Assembly (NCBI GenBank): GCA_020443425.1
Contig: JAGRIE010000006.1
Coordinates: 131,191-195,190 of the forward strand
Reading direction: 5' to 3'
Origin: Halioglobus sp.
GTDB lineage: Bacteria; Pseudomonadota; Gammaproteobacteria; Pseudomonadales; Halieaceae
Length of the DNA: 64,000 nucleotides
Shown: in pieces, positions 1 through 9,133 of the stretch
How positions within the stretch are numbered: position 1 is the first letter of the stretch
Layout of the letters: every line of letters starts with the position of its first letter
Notes under the pieces: model-generated
What the model saw: the letters and a program-made list of their open reading frames with translations, nothing else
Told to the model about the DNA's origin: nothing
The model's database searches: none
Translations under genes and position numbers: made by a program

Positions 1-1583
1 ACGTCCTCGGTCAGCGCCTCGCAGAGATAGGGCAGGTACTCTGCCCGCCGCGCGATGATGCCGACATTGGCCTTGTCACCCTTGTCGCCGCTGCGCCCCC
101 AGGCCAGGGCGATCAGTGGCACCTCGACGCTGTCACTGGCAGCGCTGGGGCGCGGTGTGTCCGGCCGCACAAGCGAGGTGCTGTCCAGCGCTTCACCGTG
201 CGCCTCATCACAGGCCTCAGTTTCATCGTCCACCGCGATACGCACCTGCACCTGCGCTTTCGGCACAGTGCAGGAGAACAGTCGCACCACCGGCGAGGGA
301 CTGGGGCGACTGCCGGCGAAACCGGACAGCCCCGGCGGTGTCGCCAGGCCCAGTCCGACCGCTTCCTTCAGCAGGATGCCGATACCGATGCTCTCGGGGT
401 GCTTGGCGGCAATTTTCATTACCACCTCGCGGCTGCCGTTGACTTCGCTGAACCGGCCGTACTGGCATTCGGTGCCCATCAGCTCGACACTGGTCTCGCT
501 GAAGTCGGCCAGGCCGAAGGCGTTGAAGACAGTGCGGGCCGCCTCGAACACGGCGTCGCCGAAGGCGCGGGCCTTGCGATCGGCGTCTATGCCGTAAAAG
601 CTCATATAGGTGCCGCCGCGAAATTCGTCGGCGTAGGTGGCGCTGACCTTGTAGGTGTCGGGCGCCGGCCTGCCGGTGGCCCCCGACACGGCCACACGGT
701 TCTCACCCACCTGCTCGATACGGGCAGTGGAGAAATCACACACCACATCGGGCAGCAGATAGGCCTGTGGATCGCCAATCTCGTACAGCATCTGTTCGCT
801 CACCGTGCCCACGTTCACCACGCCGCCGGTACCCTCGGGCTTGGTACAGACGAAGCGGCCATCGGCGGAGATTTCCGCGATGGGATAGCCGATGTTGGCG
901 ATACCGGGCACCTGCTCCCAGTCGGTGAAGTTGCCGCCGGTGGCCTGCGGCCCACACTCCAGGATATGGCCCGCCAGTGAACCCATGGCCAACTGGTCGA
1001 GATCGTCGCGACCCCAGCCAAACGCATGGATACAGGCGCCCAGTGTCACCGCGCTGTCGACACAGCGCCCGGTGATGACGATATCGGCACCCAGTGCCAG
1101 CGCGCGGGCGATCGGGAAGGCCCCCAGATAGGCATTGATGCTGAGGATTTTCTCCAGCCGCGGAAACGCTGCGCCGGAGAACATTTCGGTGACGCCGGCA
1201 GCCTGCAGCGCCGCTTGCTGGTCGAGAAGGTCATCGCCGGTGATACAGGCGACCCTGAGTGGCAGGCCCTGTCCGGCGATCTCGTCCCGCAGCGCCTGCG
1301 CACAGGCTTCGGGATTGACGCCACCGGCATTGGCGATGACCTTGGTGCCGCGCTCCGCAATCAGCGCCAGGTTCGGTTTCATGGCCGCGCTGACAAAATC
1401 GGCAGCGTAGCCTTTGAGCGGGTCTTTCGCCCTGGCGCGCGCCATGATCGACATGGTGATCTCGGCCAGGTAGTCATAGACGATGTAGTCCAGGCCGGGG
1501 GAATTCAACAGCTGCGGTGTGGCCCTGGCGGCATCACCCCAGAAGCCGCTGGCGCCGCCAATACGCAATACCTTGTCTGCCAT
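1..1583 (-). CDS. AtuA-like acyclic terpene utilisation protein (DUF1446), C-terminus cut by window
   Basis: Continuous minus-strand reading frame from ATG at 1583 to the window edge, about 527 residues visible. The N-terminus MADKVLRIGGASGFWGDAA and the downstream GRCVDSAVTLGACIHAFGW stretch are typical of the DUF1446/AtuA family; near the window edge LAWGRSGDKGDKANVGIIA matches the small AtuA-like C-terminal domain. Family members occur in acyclic terpene (citronellol/geraniol) and other branched acyl-CoA catabolic operons; the exact reaction is not settled. A short Shine-Dalgarno-like AGGA lies just before the ATG. The MFS gene upstream on the same strand ends 143 bases away, so co-transcription is possible. 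The stop codon is outside the window. Confidence 0.85.
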   Translation of the reverse strand, partial: MADKVLRIGGASGFWGDAARATPQLLNSPGLDYIVYDYLAEITMSIMARARAKDPLKGYAADFVSAAMKPNLALIAERGTKVIANAGGVNPEACAQALRDEIAGQGLPLRVACITGDDLLDQQAALQAAGVTEMFSGAAFPRLEKILSINAYLGAFPIARALALGADIVITGRCVDSAVTLGACIHAFGWGRDDLDQLAMGSLAGHILECGPQATGGNFTDWEQVPGIANIGYPIAEISADGRFVCTKPEGTGGVVNVGTVSEQMLYEIGDPQAYLLPDVVCDFSTARIEQVGENRVAVSGATGRPAPDTYKVSATYADEFRGGTYMSFYGIDADRKARAFGDAVFEAARTVFNAFGLADFSETSVELMGTECQYGRFSEVNGSREVVMKIAAKHPESIGIGILLKEAVGLGLATPPGLSGFAGSRPSPSPVVRLFSCTVPKAQVQVRIAVDDETEACDEAHGEALDSTSLVRPDTPRPSAASDSVEVPLIALAWGRSGDKGDKANVGIIARRAEYLPYLCEALTED

Positions 1584-1726
1584 AGTCCTGTTCCCGTCTG
1601 CGCGTACGAGGCAGTATAGTACTGGATGCATGACCCCGGCACATGCGATTGGATGCCATCCGTGTGGGAGTTGGCGCCATCGGTGGCAGCGCGCATGAGG
1701 GGCGCCGTGGGGGGTGGGTGTGCACC

Positions 1727-2968
1727 CTATGCCTGCGGTGGATCACCCTGCACCGTCGAGGAGACCTGCCGTCCGGCAATCGCCCGCAACAGCAGCAACA
1801 GAGCCAGCAGGGTGAACACTGCCGAGGCGAAAAACGGCGCGCCGGGAAAGTAGACCACCGCGTCATCAGAGCTGAAGTAGGAAAACAGCTGTGTCATGAA
1901 CGGCGGGCTGAGTATGGCCACCAGTCCGCTCATGCTGCCCAGCGCACCCTGCAGTTCGCCCTGCGCGTTGGCCGGGATGCGCGCCGACATAATGCTCTGC
2001 AGCGACGGCACCACAAACCCCTGCAGCGCACCTATCGCGATAATCGGGTACATCATCCAGCCATACGGGACAAAGGCGTAGGCGATAAAGCTCAGCGTGG
2101 TGGCGATGAAACCGACGATGGCGGTTTTTATCGGCCCCCAGATCGGCAGTACCCTGCGGATCAGGAAGGCCTGCACGAAGATCATCGAGACGCCGACAGC
2201 GCTCAGTGAGAAGCCGATCTCGCGTGGCGACCAGTCAAACTTCTCAATCGTGAAGAACGCCCAGGTACTTGGGAGAGAAAAGTGGCCCAGCATGTACCAG
2301 AAGTACACCAGCACCAGCGCGATCACCTCGGGGTAGTGCCAGAGCTGCCTGAAAGCGCCCAGCGGGTTGGCGCGCGCAAGGTTGAACGCGCGGCGGTTTT
2401 CGAGCTTGTGCGATTCGGGCAGTACGAAGTACCCGTAGATCACGTTGATAAATGTCAGGACGCCCGCTGCGTAGAACGGGGTGCGGGGACCGAACTCGCC
2501 GAGGAAGCCGCCCACCGCGGGCCCGATAATGAACCCGGTACCGAAACCCGCGCCCAGCAGTGCGAAATACTGCGCGCGCTTCTCCGGTGGGAAGGTATCG
2601 GCGATATAGGCGTTGGCAATGCCGTAGGTGGAGGCGGAAATCCCCCCGATGATGCGACCCACAAACAGCCACAACAGCGTCGGTGCCCATCCCATCAACA
2701 GGTAGTTGAAGCCCATCGCCAGTAGCGAGCACAGCAGTACCGGCCTGCGCCCGAAGCGATCAGAGAGATTGCCCAGCAGCGGTGAAGAGACAAACTGCAT
2801 GCCGGCAAAGGCGAACATCAGGAAGCCACTGATACGCGCGGCGTGGGTCAGGTCCTCGCCGGAAATATCCATGATCAGCTGCGGCACCACCGGCATGATG
2901 ATACCGAAGCCGATGGAGTCCAGCAGTACCGTGACAAAAATAAACGCAAAGGCTAACTGCGGACGCAT
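1727..2968 (-). CDS. MFS transporter, TCR/Tet-like drug exporter family
   Basis: 413 residues with about 12 hydrophobic segments, the usual size of a 12-TM major facilitator. Loop 2-3 carries the MFS motif A ([11 protein letters not shown] near residue 65), and the GxxxGPxxGG-like motif C of antiporters is visible in TM5 ([12 protein letters not shown]). Overall resemblance is to the TetA/TCR group of proton-coupled exporters, inner membrane. The start is ATG at 2968, preceded by a strong GGAGGGAG six bases upstream. The substrate cannot be read from sequence; a tetracycline specificity should not be assumed. It lies upstream of the AtuA-like gene on the same strand. Confidence 0.85.
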   Translation of the reverse strand: MRPQLAFAFIFVTVLLDSIGFGIIMPVVPQLIMDISGEDLTHAARISGFLMFAFAGMQFVSSPLLGNLSDRFGRRPVLLCSLLAMGFNYLLMGWAPTLLWLFVGRIIGGISASTYGIANAYIADTFPPEKRAQYFALLGAGFGTGFIIGPAVGGFLGEFGPRTPFYAAGVLTFINVIYGYFVLPESHKLENRRAFNLARANPLGAFRQLWHYPEVIALVLVYFWYMLGHFSLPSTWAFFTIEKFDWSPREIGFSLSAVGVSMIFVQAFLIRRVLPIWGPIKTAIVGFIATTLSFIAYAFVPYGWMMYPIIAIGALQGFVVPSLQSIMSARIPANAQGELQGALGSMSGLVAILSPPFMTQLFSYFSSDDAVVYFPGAPFFASAVFTLLALLLLLRAIAGRQVSSTVQGDPPQA

Positions 2969-3053
2969 GGCTCCCTCCAGTAGAGGCGCAGACTAGCATG
3001 CGTATTTGGCACAGTTCAAACGAACCATGCGCGGGGCGTGGCAGGTGTAAACG

Positions 3054-4190
3054 TTACTGGGGAGGCTGGTAGGGAATATCCAGAAACAGGTCCCACAGTG
3101 CGGCCACAGGTTTTGGTGAGCCGTCGGGATTGAACAGCCCGGCATAGGCCCAGGACAGTGAAATCGGGCTGTTCCCGTAATTCTCTGCGTAATCGACGGT
3201 AAAGAAATTGACGGCGAACAGCACGTCGGACTGGTAGCAGGCTGCCAGCAGGTAGTAGATGGTATTGAGCTGCACTTCCTCCGAGCCCTTCAGCACGACC
3301 GGGCCTACATCCACATCGCGTGACAGGCTGCCCATCTGGTCGATCGCGACCGGGATGTCATGCACGGTGGCGAGGTTGAAGGCGAGATCGTAGTAGCCAT
3401 CGTAGATCTGGTTGTTGTAGGAGAGATAGGGGAATGTGCTGATCACGAATGCGTCACTGTAGAACATCAGCTCGTACATTTCCCACCACAATACCGTGGG
3501 GTAGAACTCCGCCAGGTAGTCGGCCAGTTGCCGGGAGGCGTCGTGCAGGCCCAGCATATGCTCGTACTGGATGGTCGGGAACACGTAGAGATCGGGGTAG
3601 CGCTGTTTCAGTTCTGTGTAGAGATACTGGTTCAGTTCCTTGTAGTCATCCCACGCGTCGAAGCGTTTCGCCATCAGGATATTGATCTCCACGCCCAACC
3701 CGAAGTACTCGGGCTGGAAGGCCTCGATAAGGGCGATGGAATAATTGAGCAGCGCGGTTTTCACTTCCGGCGAATTGAATGCCGCAGTATCCCAGGGTGC
3801 GCCCAGCGGTTGCCCCGGACCATTCTCATTCCACAGTGTGGCCAGGCTGTTGTACTGGATGTTGGTCGGCAGCATGGACACATACCTGGCCATGCCCGGA
3901 ACATTGTTGGCGTCGGCCTCGAGCAGGAAATCCCATTCCTGTTGCAGGCTGGCAGGGTAATCCCGGTAACTGGAACTGATCAGGGCGTCATCCCAGGGGA
4001 TTCCCGCCTGGAACGTGTGACTGATCAGGTCGGCGTGCTGCTGGATGATCTGGTAGGACTGGTCGTACCCGGCCTGGTTGAACGTGGGCGGGTAGGGCGT
4101 GAACCCCATGCGGAACTCGCGAACGTAGGTTTCCTGCGCAACAGCTGGCAGGGTGACAAGGGCGAGTAGAACGAGCAAACATCTGAACAT
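3054..4190 (-). CDS. Secreted protein of unknown function, possibly a TIM-barrel glycosidase-like protein
   Basis: 378 residues from the ATG at 4190, chosen because AGGG sits nine bases upstream and the protein then begins directly with a clean signal peptide (MFRCLLVLLALVTLPAVAQ, cleavage after AVA-Q). The mature part is rich in aromatic residues and has segments such as YFGLGVEINI and VAIDQMGS that resemble strand ends of (beta/alpha)8 glycoside hydrolases with candidate catalytic acids, but I cannot assign a GH family. It is flanked by a same-strand MFS gene downstream and a decayed ACT gene upstream, so context gives no function. Predicted periplasmic or extracellular. Confidence 0.7.
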   Translation of the reverse strand: MFRCLLVLLALVTLPAVAQETYVREFRMGFTPYPPTFNQAGYDQSYQIIQQHADLISHTFQAGIPWDDALISSSYRDYPASLQQEWDFLLEADANNVPGMARYVSMLPTNIQYNSLATLWNENGPGQPLGAPWDTAAFNSPEVKTALLNYSIALIEAFQPEYFGLGVEINILMAKRFDAWDDYKELNQYLYTELKQRYPDLYVFPTIQYEHMLGLHDASRQLADYLAEFYPTVLWWEMYELMFYSDAFVISTFPYLSYNNQIYDGYYDLAFNLATVHDIPVAIDQMGSLSRDVDVGPVVLKGSEEVQLNTIYYLLAACYQSDVLFAVNFFTVDYAENYGNSPISLSWAYAGLFNPDGSPKPVAALWDLFLDIPYQPPQ

Positions 4191-4357
4191 GGTTAGCATC
4201 CCTGCGGCTATTGATATCCGGAATTCCCGCTGGAGAAGCACGCGCAATTTTTATGCCCAATCCGGTAATTGCTTTACAAAGCAACGGCAAAACGCTCCTG
4301 TGTGCCGCCGGGACAGGCAAATTATTGCGCAGGTGTAAAAAAAGCTGACAGCTGTGT

Positions 4358-4604
4358 TCATATCGCGCACAGCGCCGCCAACGCGCGCTCGGCATCCTCC
4401 TGCGGCACGAAGAGGTGGTCATGAAAGAATGCAGCGATGATGTTTGCACTGATATTGTGCGCGGCCAGCGTGCCAGAGACCGCGGCGGTCAATCCCACGG
4501 CTATCAGGCTTGAGTGCACCGTCAGCGTGATGCAGCGAAAAACGGATTCGTAGCGCAGGTGCGAGTGTGGACAACAGTATTTCAGTGTTCGTCTCGCCAG
4601 TCAT
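4358..4604 (-). pseudogene. Decayed ACT-domain protein (COG3602-like), internal deletion plus frameshift
   Basis: From ATG at 4604 the first codons read MTGETNTEILLSTLAP, the characteristic start of the small ACT-domain family of about 130 residues. About 15 codons later the frame is lost. In the +1 frame the family's C-terminal half appears: VFRCITLTVHSSL, LTAAVSGTLAAHNISANI and FFHDHLFVPQEDAERAL, ending at the TGA at 4358-4360. The middle roughly 50 residues of the family are missing. The simplest account is one deletion that also shifted the frame, so no intact product is expected. Identification rests on remembered family consensus, not on an alignment. Confidence 0.75.
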
Positions 4605-4638
4605 AGGGGCTTACCGGGCAAACTTTACACATCAGTAA

Positions 4639-4667
4639 TTGACATGCTTGCAGATGATGACAATATA
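4639..4667 (+). promoter_or_regulatory. Candidate sigma70 promoter for the diguanylate cyclase gene
   Basis: A perfect TTGACA (4639-4644) is followed after 17 bases by AATATA (4662-4667), or after 16 by CAATAT. It lies about 110 bases upstream of the ATG at 4779 and points toward it. This is a pattern match only. Confidence 0.4.
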
Positions 4668-4778
4668 CAGCCGACTGCCTCGACTGGACACAGGCTTAAG
4701 CCAACGCAATTTGTGATGGCTGTCGGAACGGCAACCGGCGCGTTCAGACACCAGCCGCAGGCGCGCGCATGAGATCCT

Positions 4779-6674
4779 ATGTTCAAAACTATCTTCTTCG
4801 CATTGTGTATCACTCTCTGCATCAGCGCACCTGTCGCTGCGATTTCGCAGCCAAAGGCAGAGGCGGGTGAGCTCGACCTGCGGCACTGGAGCTTTGAACA
4901 GGACGGCACGATTCGACTCGATGGTCGCTGGGCGTTCTACTGGGAGAACTTCATACCTCCGCAGCAGCGCGCGCTCGCCAGTGATGAAACCATCATGGTG
5001 CCGGGTATCTGGAACGGGCATGAGCGCGGTGACACGCAGGTAGTGACAGGCCACGGCTACGCCAGTTACCAGCTGCGCGTGTTACTGCCGCCGGACACCC
5101 CGCAACTCGCACTGAAAGTGGTTGATATCGGCGAGGCGTTCAAACTGTATGTCAATGGAGAACTCCTGCATTCGGCGGGCAAACTGGGCACCAATGCGCA
5201 GCACTCCCGGCCGGGCTTTTCCCGCAGTGTGCTGACATTGCCCGAGGATGTCGGCAGTGAGCTGAACATCGTGATTCACGTGTCGAACTACCACTATCGC
5301 AGCGGCGGCGTGTGGAACGTGATAACGCTGGGTGAGGTGTCGGGAATTCGCACCCTGAACGAACTGGAACTGGGCTATGCGATATTCCTGGTCGGCAGTA
5401 TTGGATTCATCGCGCTCTACCACATCGCCTTGTACCTGCAGCGACGCCAGGACAAATCGCCGCTGTACTTCGGCCTGTTCTGTGTCGCGGTGCTGCTGCG
5501 AATCCTTGCCACCGATGACAGGTATCTGACACTCCTTATTCCGTCCATCTCGTATTCGATGCTGGTGCGACTGGAGTACATTTCATTCCTGTTGGGTATT
5601 CCCGCTTTTGCGGGGTTTATTTCCCATCTGGTTCCCGGGGCTTACCCGCGCTGGATGTCACAACTGTGCGTGTACATGGGGCTCGTATTTACCGTCTTTG
5701 TGATGGTGACGCCGATCGAGGTGTTCTCGGAATACCTGACGCTATTCCAAATCTACCTGGTAGGGTGTGTCTTGTTTGGTCTGTACGTATTTTCCCGCTG
5801 CGTGGTGGAGCAGCGCGAAGTCGCGAGGGCCTTTCTATTCGGCTTTATCGTGCTTGCGATTGCGATCCTCAATGATGTGTTGATATCGATGGGTGTTATC
5901 AGGACGCCTGTCCCTCTTGCCGGCGCGGGCATGCTCTGCTTTATCATGATCCAGTCCTACTCCCTGTCCCTGCGGTTCGCCAGATCGTTTACCCAGGTCG
6001 AGGCGCTGTCGCGGGAGCTGGAAGGCTATGCCCATACGCTGGAATCCAGGGTGGAGCAGCGCACCAGGGAACTGGAGATTGCCAACACCAAGCTCGAGCA
6101 ACTGGTCAGCGTGGACGGCCTCACCGGCATTGCCAACCGACGCGCTTTCGACGACCTGCTCAACCGTGAATGGGTCGGGCATACGCGGCGCTCATCGCAG
6201 TTGGCGCTGATCCTGTGCGATGTGGACTACTTCAAGCTTTACAACGATTTCTACGGTCACCTGGAGGGCGATGACGCCCTGTGCAAGGTCGCTCGCTGTC
6301 TCAGCGACACCCTGCAGCGCGAAGTGGATACCGTGGCGCGTTATGGCGGCGAGGAGTTTGCAGTTGTGCTGCCCGATACCAGTATTGAAGGTGCGATAAA
6401 GATTGCCGAGCGCATCAACCGGGCGGTGCGCGACCTGCATATCCTGCACCAGGGCTCACCGGTGAGCCATGAGCTGACAATGAGCTGTGGTGTGGCGGCG
6501 ATGGTTCCAACCGAGAAGCGCAGGCCGGGAGACCTGGTAGGCCTGGCCGACCGGGCGCTTTACAGCGCCAAGGCGGCGGGGCGGGACCGGGTGGTAGCCG
6601 CTGGCAGTGAGCCGGGTACGGCAGGGAAAAGCCAGCCGGCAAGCGCCGACAGCGAGGTCGCCGAGAATACCTGA
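4779..6674 (+). CDS. Membrane diguanylate cyclase with 7TMR-DISM sensor and GGDEF domain
   Basis: 631 residues. A signal peptide (about 1-22) is followed by a periplasmic 7TMR-DISM extracellular-type domain (about 30-185, jelly-roll-like), a seven-helix membrane region (about 195-405), a short coiled linker (ELEGYAHTLESRVEQRTREL, about 410-429) and a GGDEF domain (about 445-610). The active-site loop is GGEEF at residues 523-527, compatible with catalysis. An RxxD inhibitory I-site (R514-D517) sits exactly five residues before it, so product inhibition is expected. Role: makes cyclic-di-GMP in response to an unknown periplasmic ligand. The gene ends 19 bases from the convergent GFA gene. The C-terminal tail after the GGDEF domain is low-complexity. 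Confidence 0.9.
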   Translation: MFKTIFFALCITLCISAPVAAISQPKAEAGELDLRHWSFEQDGTIRLDGRWAFYWENFIPPQQRALASDETIMVPGIWNGHERGDTQVVTGHGYASYQLRVLLPPDTPQLALKVVDIGEAFKLYVNGELLHSAGKLGTNAQHSRPGFSRSVLTLPEDVGSELNIVIHVSNYHYRSGGVWNVITLGEVSGIRTLNELELGYAIFLVGSIGFIALYHIALYLQRRQDKSPLYFGLFCVAVLLRILATDDRYLTLLIPSISYSMLVRLEYISFLLGIPAFAGFISHLVPGAYPRWMSQLCVYMGLVFTVFVMVTPIEVFSEYLTLFQIYLVGCVLFGLYVFSRCVVEQREVARAFLFGFIVLAIAILNDVLISMGVIRTPVPLAGAGMLCFIMIQSYSLSLRFARSFTQVEALSRELEGYAHTLESRVEQRTRELEIANTKLEQLVSVDGLTGIANRRAFDDLLNREWVGHTRRSSQLALILCDVDYFKLYNDFYGHLEGDDALCKVARCLSDTLQREVDTVARYGGEEFAVVLPDTSIEGAIKIAERINRAVRDLHILHQGSPVSHELTMSCGVAAMVPTEKRRPGDLVGLADRALYSAKAAGRDRVVAAGSEPGTAGKSQPASADSEVAENT

Positions 6675-6693
6675 CGTGGTCGCAGCGAACCCG

Positions 6694-7092
6694 CTATTCC
6701 GGAAGCTCCGGAAAGCGCTTTGTCGTCGCCAGTTCCTTCTCCCAACCGGCCTGGCTGGCCGTGAAAATATGTGCCTCCGGTTTGACAGGCACCTCATCGT
6801 CCAGACAGCCCGCGGGAACGATACACATATCATTATCCGCCTCGACAATGGGCATTGCCGAGCCGCAGATGGAGCAAAAACTCTTGGTGTGTCGGCTGTC
6901 CTTGAGCAGGAAGTCTGTCACTTTGTCCTGACCGGACAGCCATGTTAACGCGCTCTTGTGGGTAAACAGGTTGGCGGCGTGCGCTGAGCCGGAATCCTTG
7001 CGACAGTAGGAGCAGTGACAGATAAAAAAGTGCTCGAAGTCTCCTTCGATGTTAAAGCGGACTTCGCCGCACAGGCAGGATCCTCTCGTCAT
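6694..7092 (-). CDS. GFA/CENP-V family zinc-binding protein
   Basis: 132 residues. The cysteine pattern of the glutathione-dependent formaldehyde-activating (GFA) fold is complete: GSCLCGEV near the start, CHCSYCRKDSG around residue 45 and SFCSICGS around residue 75, which together bind zinc. Most GFA-family proteins are not proven formaldehyde enzymes, so the reaction stays unassigned. The ATG at 7092 is preferred because AGAGGG lies five bases upstream; an in-frame TTG 18 bases earlier lacks this. Convergent with the diguanylate cyclase gene. Confidence 0.85.
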   Translation of the reverse strand: MTRGSCLCGEVRFNIEGDFEHFFICHCSYCRKDSGSAHAANLFTHKSALTWLSGQDKVTDFLLKDSRHTKSFCSICGSAMPIVEADNDMCIVPAGCLDDEVPVKPEAHIFTASQAGWEKELATTKRFPELPE

Positions 7093-7166
7093 TTTTCCCT
7101 CTTCGTTCAATGTGTTGTGTTTGTCGCTTCATAGTTGGTGTTGCTACGCCAGCGCATCGAGAATGG

Positions 7167-7619
7167 TCAGCTATACGAATCGGGCAGGTATTTGCGCATA
7201 CTTGCCCCTATCTCTCCGGATTTCGCGCCCGAAACATCGTACCAGGTCCGGATCTGGAGTGAGCCATCCGGCTCAAACTGGTATGTTTCAATGCTCTTTG
7301 CAATGTTAGTTCTGCCGGAGGAAGTAATGATGTTGTGCATCACCCATGACACCGTGTTGCCCAGGACGAACAGTGTCTCCTCGGGTATTTCAAACTTCAC
7401 ATGGTCCTGAAAAAGGTCATAGGAATCTGTGCAGCAGTGTTTGAATCCAGACTTTTCGGGTGTTCCTACGGGATCTAGCATCCTTACGGAATCGCCTTGG
7501 AATACCGTGCGATAATTCGCTATCCAGCCTTCCCGATCGCCGGCATTCCAGAAGCCGGGGTAATTATGTGCCCAATTCAGCAGTTCTTCAGCAGTGGGTG
7601 TCGGTATCGGCACTTGCAT
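7167..7619 (-). CDS. SnoaL-like (NTF2-fold) protein
   Basis: 150 residues beginning MQVPIPTPTAEELLNWAHNY. The pattern of an N-terminal helix (WAHNYPGFWNAGDREGWIANY), a central hydrophobic strand pair (TLFVLGNTVSWVMHNII) and a C-terminal RTWYD is that of SnoaL/NTF2-like alpha+beta barrels, which often act on small cyclic substrates or serve as accessory domains. The start at 7619 has AAGGAG immediately upstream; upstream in-frame codons look non-coding. Base composition is lower in GC than the flanking core genes. No specific substrate can be given. Confidence 0.65.
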   Translation of the reverse strand: MQVPIPTPTAEELLNWAHNYPGFWNAGDREGWIANYRTVFQGDSVRMLDPVGTPEKSGFKHCCTDSYDLFQDHVKFEIPEETLFVLGNTVSWVMHNIITSSGRTNIAKSIETYQFEPDGSLQIRTWYDVSGAKSGEIGASMRKYLPDSYS

Positions 7620-7829
7620 TCTCCTTTTCAGCGAAAACCGGGGTAATTTCACCAACAAGTACACATGCCGGCAACTGACGGCTGATTGTAACGCAGCCAG
7701 GAGCCAACTATTCATACTGACAGGCTAAGTCACGCACGTAGCGCCATTGAAAGTCGATACGCTAGTATTCATGTCAGGCCTGAAGGCTTTCTGTCCGTTG
7801 GAGTTCGGGTCAGCACCCAACCCTGCATA

Positions 7830-8522
7830 TCATGGCCGTTCAGCTCGCCGGCAGTGCACATTTCCAAACAGGCGCCACAATCCAAGCAAGATCAGAAGAT
7901 GCGTGCCGGGTGCCGGTATGGGTTCAACGGTATCCTTCTCACGATAGAACCATGCTCCGACGCCTGGCGCGGGAAAGGCGGTCGCAAGTCTCGCCTCGTT
8001 TACCCACGCGCTAACGGAATGCAATTCGTTGGGGTCGTCTAACCTCACTATCCTTGCACTTGTTCGGGGAGGATTGCCTAGTAGCGTTGATTGCCAACCA
8101 ATCACCATAGGCCGATTCCCGTTGACGTTGGAAGTGAGGCGGAAATCTTCAAAAAACAGGCTCGCAAAATCCTGCGAAGCGGGTGATTGATGCACCCGAT
8201 CTGTATCAGCATCCAACAGCTCATCGCTACCATATCCAGCGACCGTCAGATACCGATTAAAAAGCTGTTTGAGATCGTCGCCACTGGCCCATACCCAGCC
8301 GGCCAGATCATATCCATTAAGATTGCTGTCGAGCGAACACACCGAGGCATTGGGGGAAAAGGGACACTGCGCCCGGATATCCAGCCAGGATAGCCTGTCA
8401 AAAAGATCAGGCTGAGCCCACTCCCGCCCATCGATTGTGACAATATCATTGGAACCAATCGGCACGGCCATGAGTGGAGAGGAGAACAGTAAAATTGCAA
8501 ACAAACACAAATAGCGGCTCAT
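7830..8522 (-). CDS. Secreted protein with PEP-CTERM-like C-terminal sorting signal
   Basis: 230 residues from ATG 8522 (GGGAG eight bases upstream), giving a good signal peptide (MSRYLCLFAILLFSSPLMA). The middle has WVWASGDDLKQLFNRYL and similar segments seen in short secreted proteins of marine bacteria. The C-terminus shows a proline-containing motif (VEPIPAPGT), a hydrophobic stretch (LLILLGLWRLF) and a basic tail (RRAERP), the layout of PEP-CTERM signals processed by an exosortase. The motif is degenerate, and no exosortase gene is present in this window. It begins 31 bases beyond attC site 3, so it may itself have been a cassette. Confidence 0.6.
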   Translation of the reverse strand: MSRYLCLFAILLFSSPLMAVPIGSNDIVTIDGREWAQPDLFDRLSWLDIRAQCPFSPNASVCSLDSNLNGYDLAGWVWASGDDLKQLFNRYLTVAGYGSDELLDADTDRVHQSPASQDFASLFFEDFRLTSNVNGNRPMVIGWQSTLLGNPPRTSARIVRLDDPNELHSVSAWVNEARLATAFPAPGVGAWFYREKDTVEPIPAPGTHLLILLGLWRLFGNVHCRRAERP

Positions 8523-8552
8523 ATGTGATTCTCCCTCGGCAAAAGCCGTTAT

Positions 8553-8618
8553 TCCTAACGAGTCTAGCCCAAGCTGTCTAAGTTTTTTGTTGCGCACAAC
8601 TGGCTGGCTTTGTTATGA
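8553..8618 (-). other. Integron attC recombination site 3 (degenerate)
   Basis: Read on the minus strand, the site runs from R'' TCATAAC (8612-8618) to R' GTTAGGA (8553-8559), 66 bases. The arms can pair imperfectly (left AACAAAGCCAGCC, right with AGCCC). The TAA stop of the upstream gene (8613-8615) lies inside the R'' box, as is usual for cassettes. R' has one mismatch to GTTRRRY at its last base. Confidence 0.55.
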
Positions 8619-9113
8619 CTTCTCATCCTGAAATAACTCCGGCCTAAGTTGGCGCAATCCAAAGCTTAGTTTGCAGCCAGAACCGCCTAGAACTGATTGT
8701 GACTTTTTGATCGAGTCCATAAGCGGCTTTTTGATTTCCGACAAATACGATGCCACATGGTCGCCAGCTTCCCCGGCCAACTCAAAACTTATGCCACCAC
8801 TCTCCTCGTATTCTATTGCCTTGCAAAGTGCTTCTTTCGGTGCTGCGGTAAAAGCACTCACATCAGGTTTGATAGTCGATAATATGGAAAGCGCCAACAC
8901 CAACTGTAATCCCTCTTCCTTCTTCCTTTCTTCTGAGAGGATTCCGTTCTCATCCATTAAAGTAATGAAACGAATATTGTCGATGATTTGACTTTTCGCG
9001 CTCTCGGAAATCAAGCTCTTTAGCTCATTACTATAGAGCTGATTAAGGTAAGCACTAACTAAAAACCCACTTACAATAGACCCAACAATTCCACCCAAAA
9101 TCAAATTTTTCAT
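8613..9113 (-). CDS. Cassette-encoded protein of unknown function, N-terminal membrane anchor
   Basis: 166 residues. The N-terminus MKNLILGGIVGSIVSGFLVS is a glycine-rich hydrophobic helix, probably a membrane anchor or uncleaved signal; the rest is soluble and charged (ILSEERKKEEG, CKAIEYEESGG), with two cysteines. I recognise no family. It sits between attC site 2 upstream and attC site 3 downstream, with its stop codon inside the latter, so it is best described as the gene of an integron cassette. GC content is clearly lower than that of the surrounding core genes. Confidence 0.7.
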   Translation of the reverse strand: MKNLILGGIVGSIVSGFLVSAYLNQLYSNELKSLISESAKSQIIDNIRFITLMDENGILSEERKKEEGLQLVLALSILSTIKPDVSAFTAAPKEALCKAIEYEESGGISFELAGEAGDHVASYLSEIKKPLMDSIKKSQSVLGGSGCKLSFGLRQLRPELFQDEKS

Positions 9114-9133
9114 ACGATATTCAGCACTTATAG

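Noticed and set aside
1727-2968. Tetracycline resistance gene
   Set aside because: Only general TCR/Tet-type MFS resemblance; no evidence for a specific resistance function.
7735-7813. Possible fourth attC downstream of the PEP-CTERM-like gene
   Set aside because: Weak arms and a GCTACG end resemble an attC faintly, but core boxes are poor and there is no clear spacer hairpin. Not listed.
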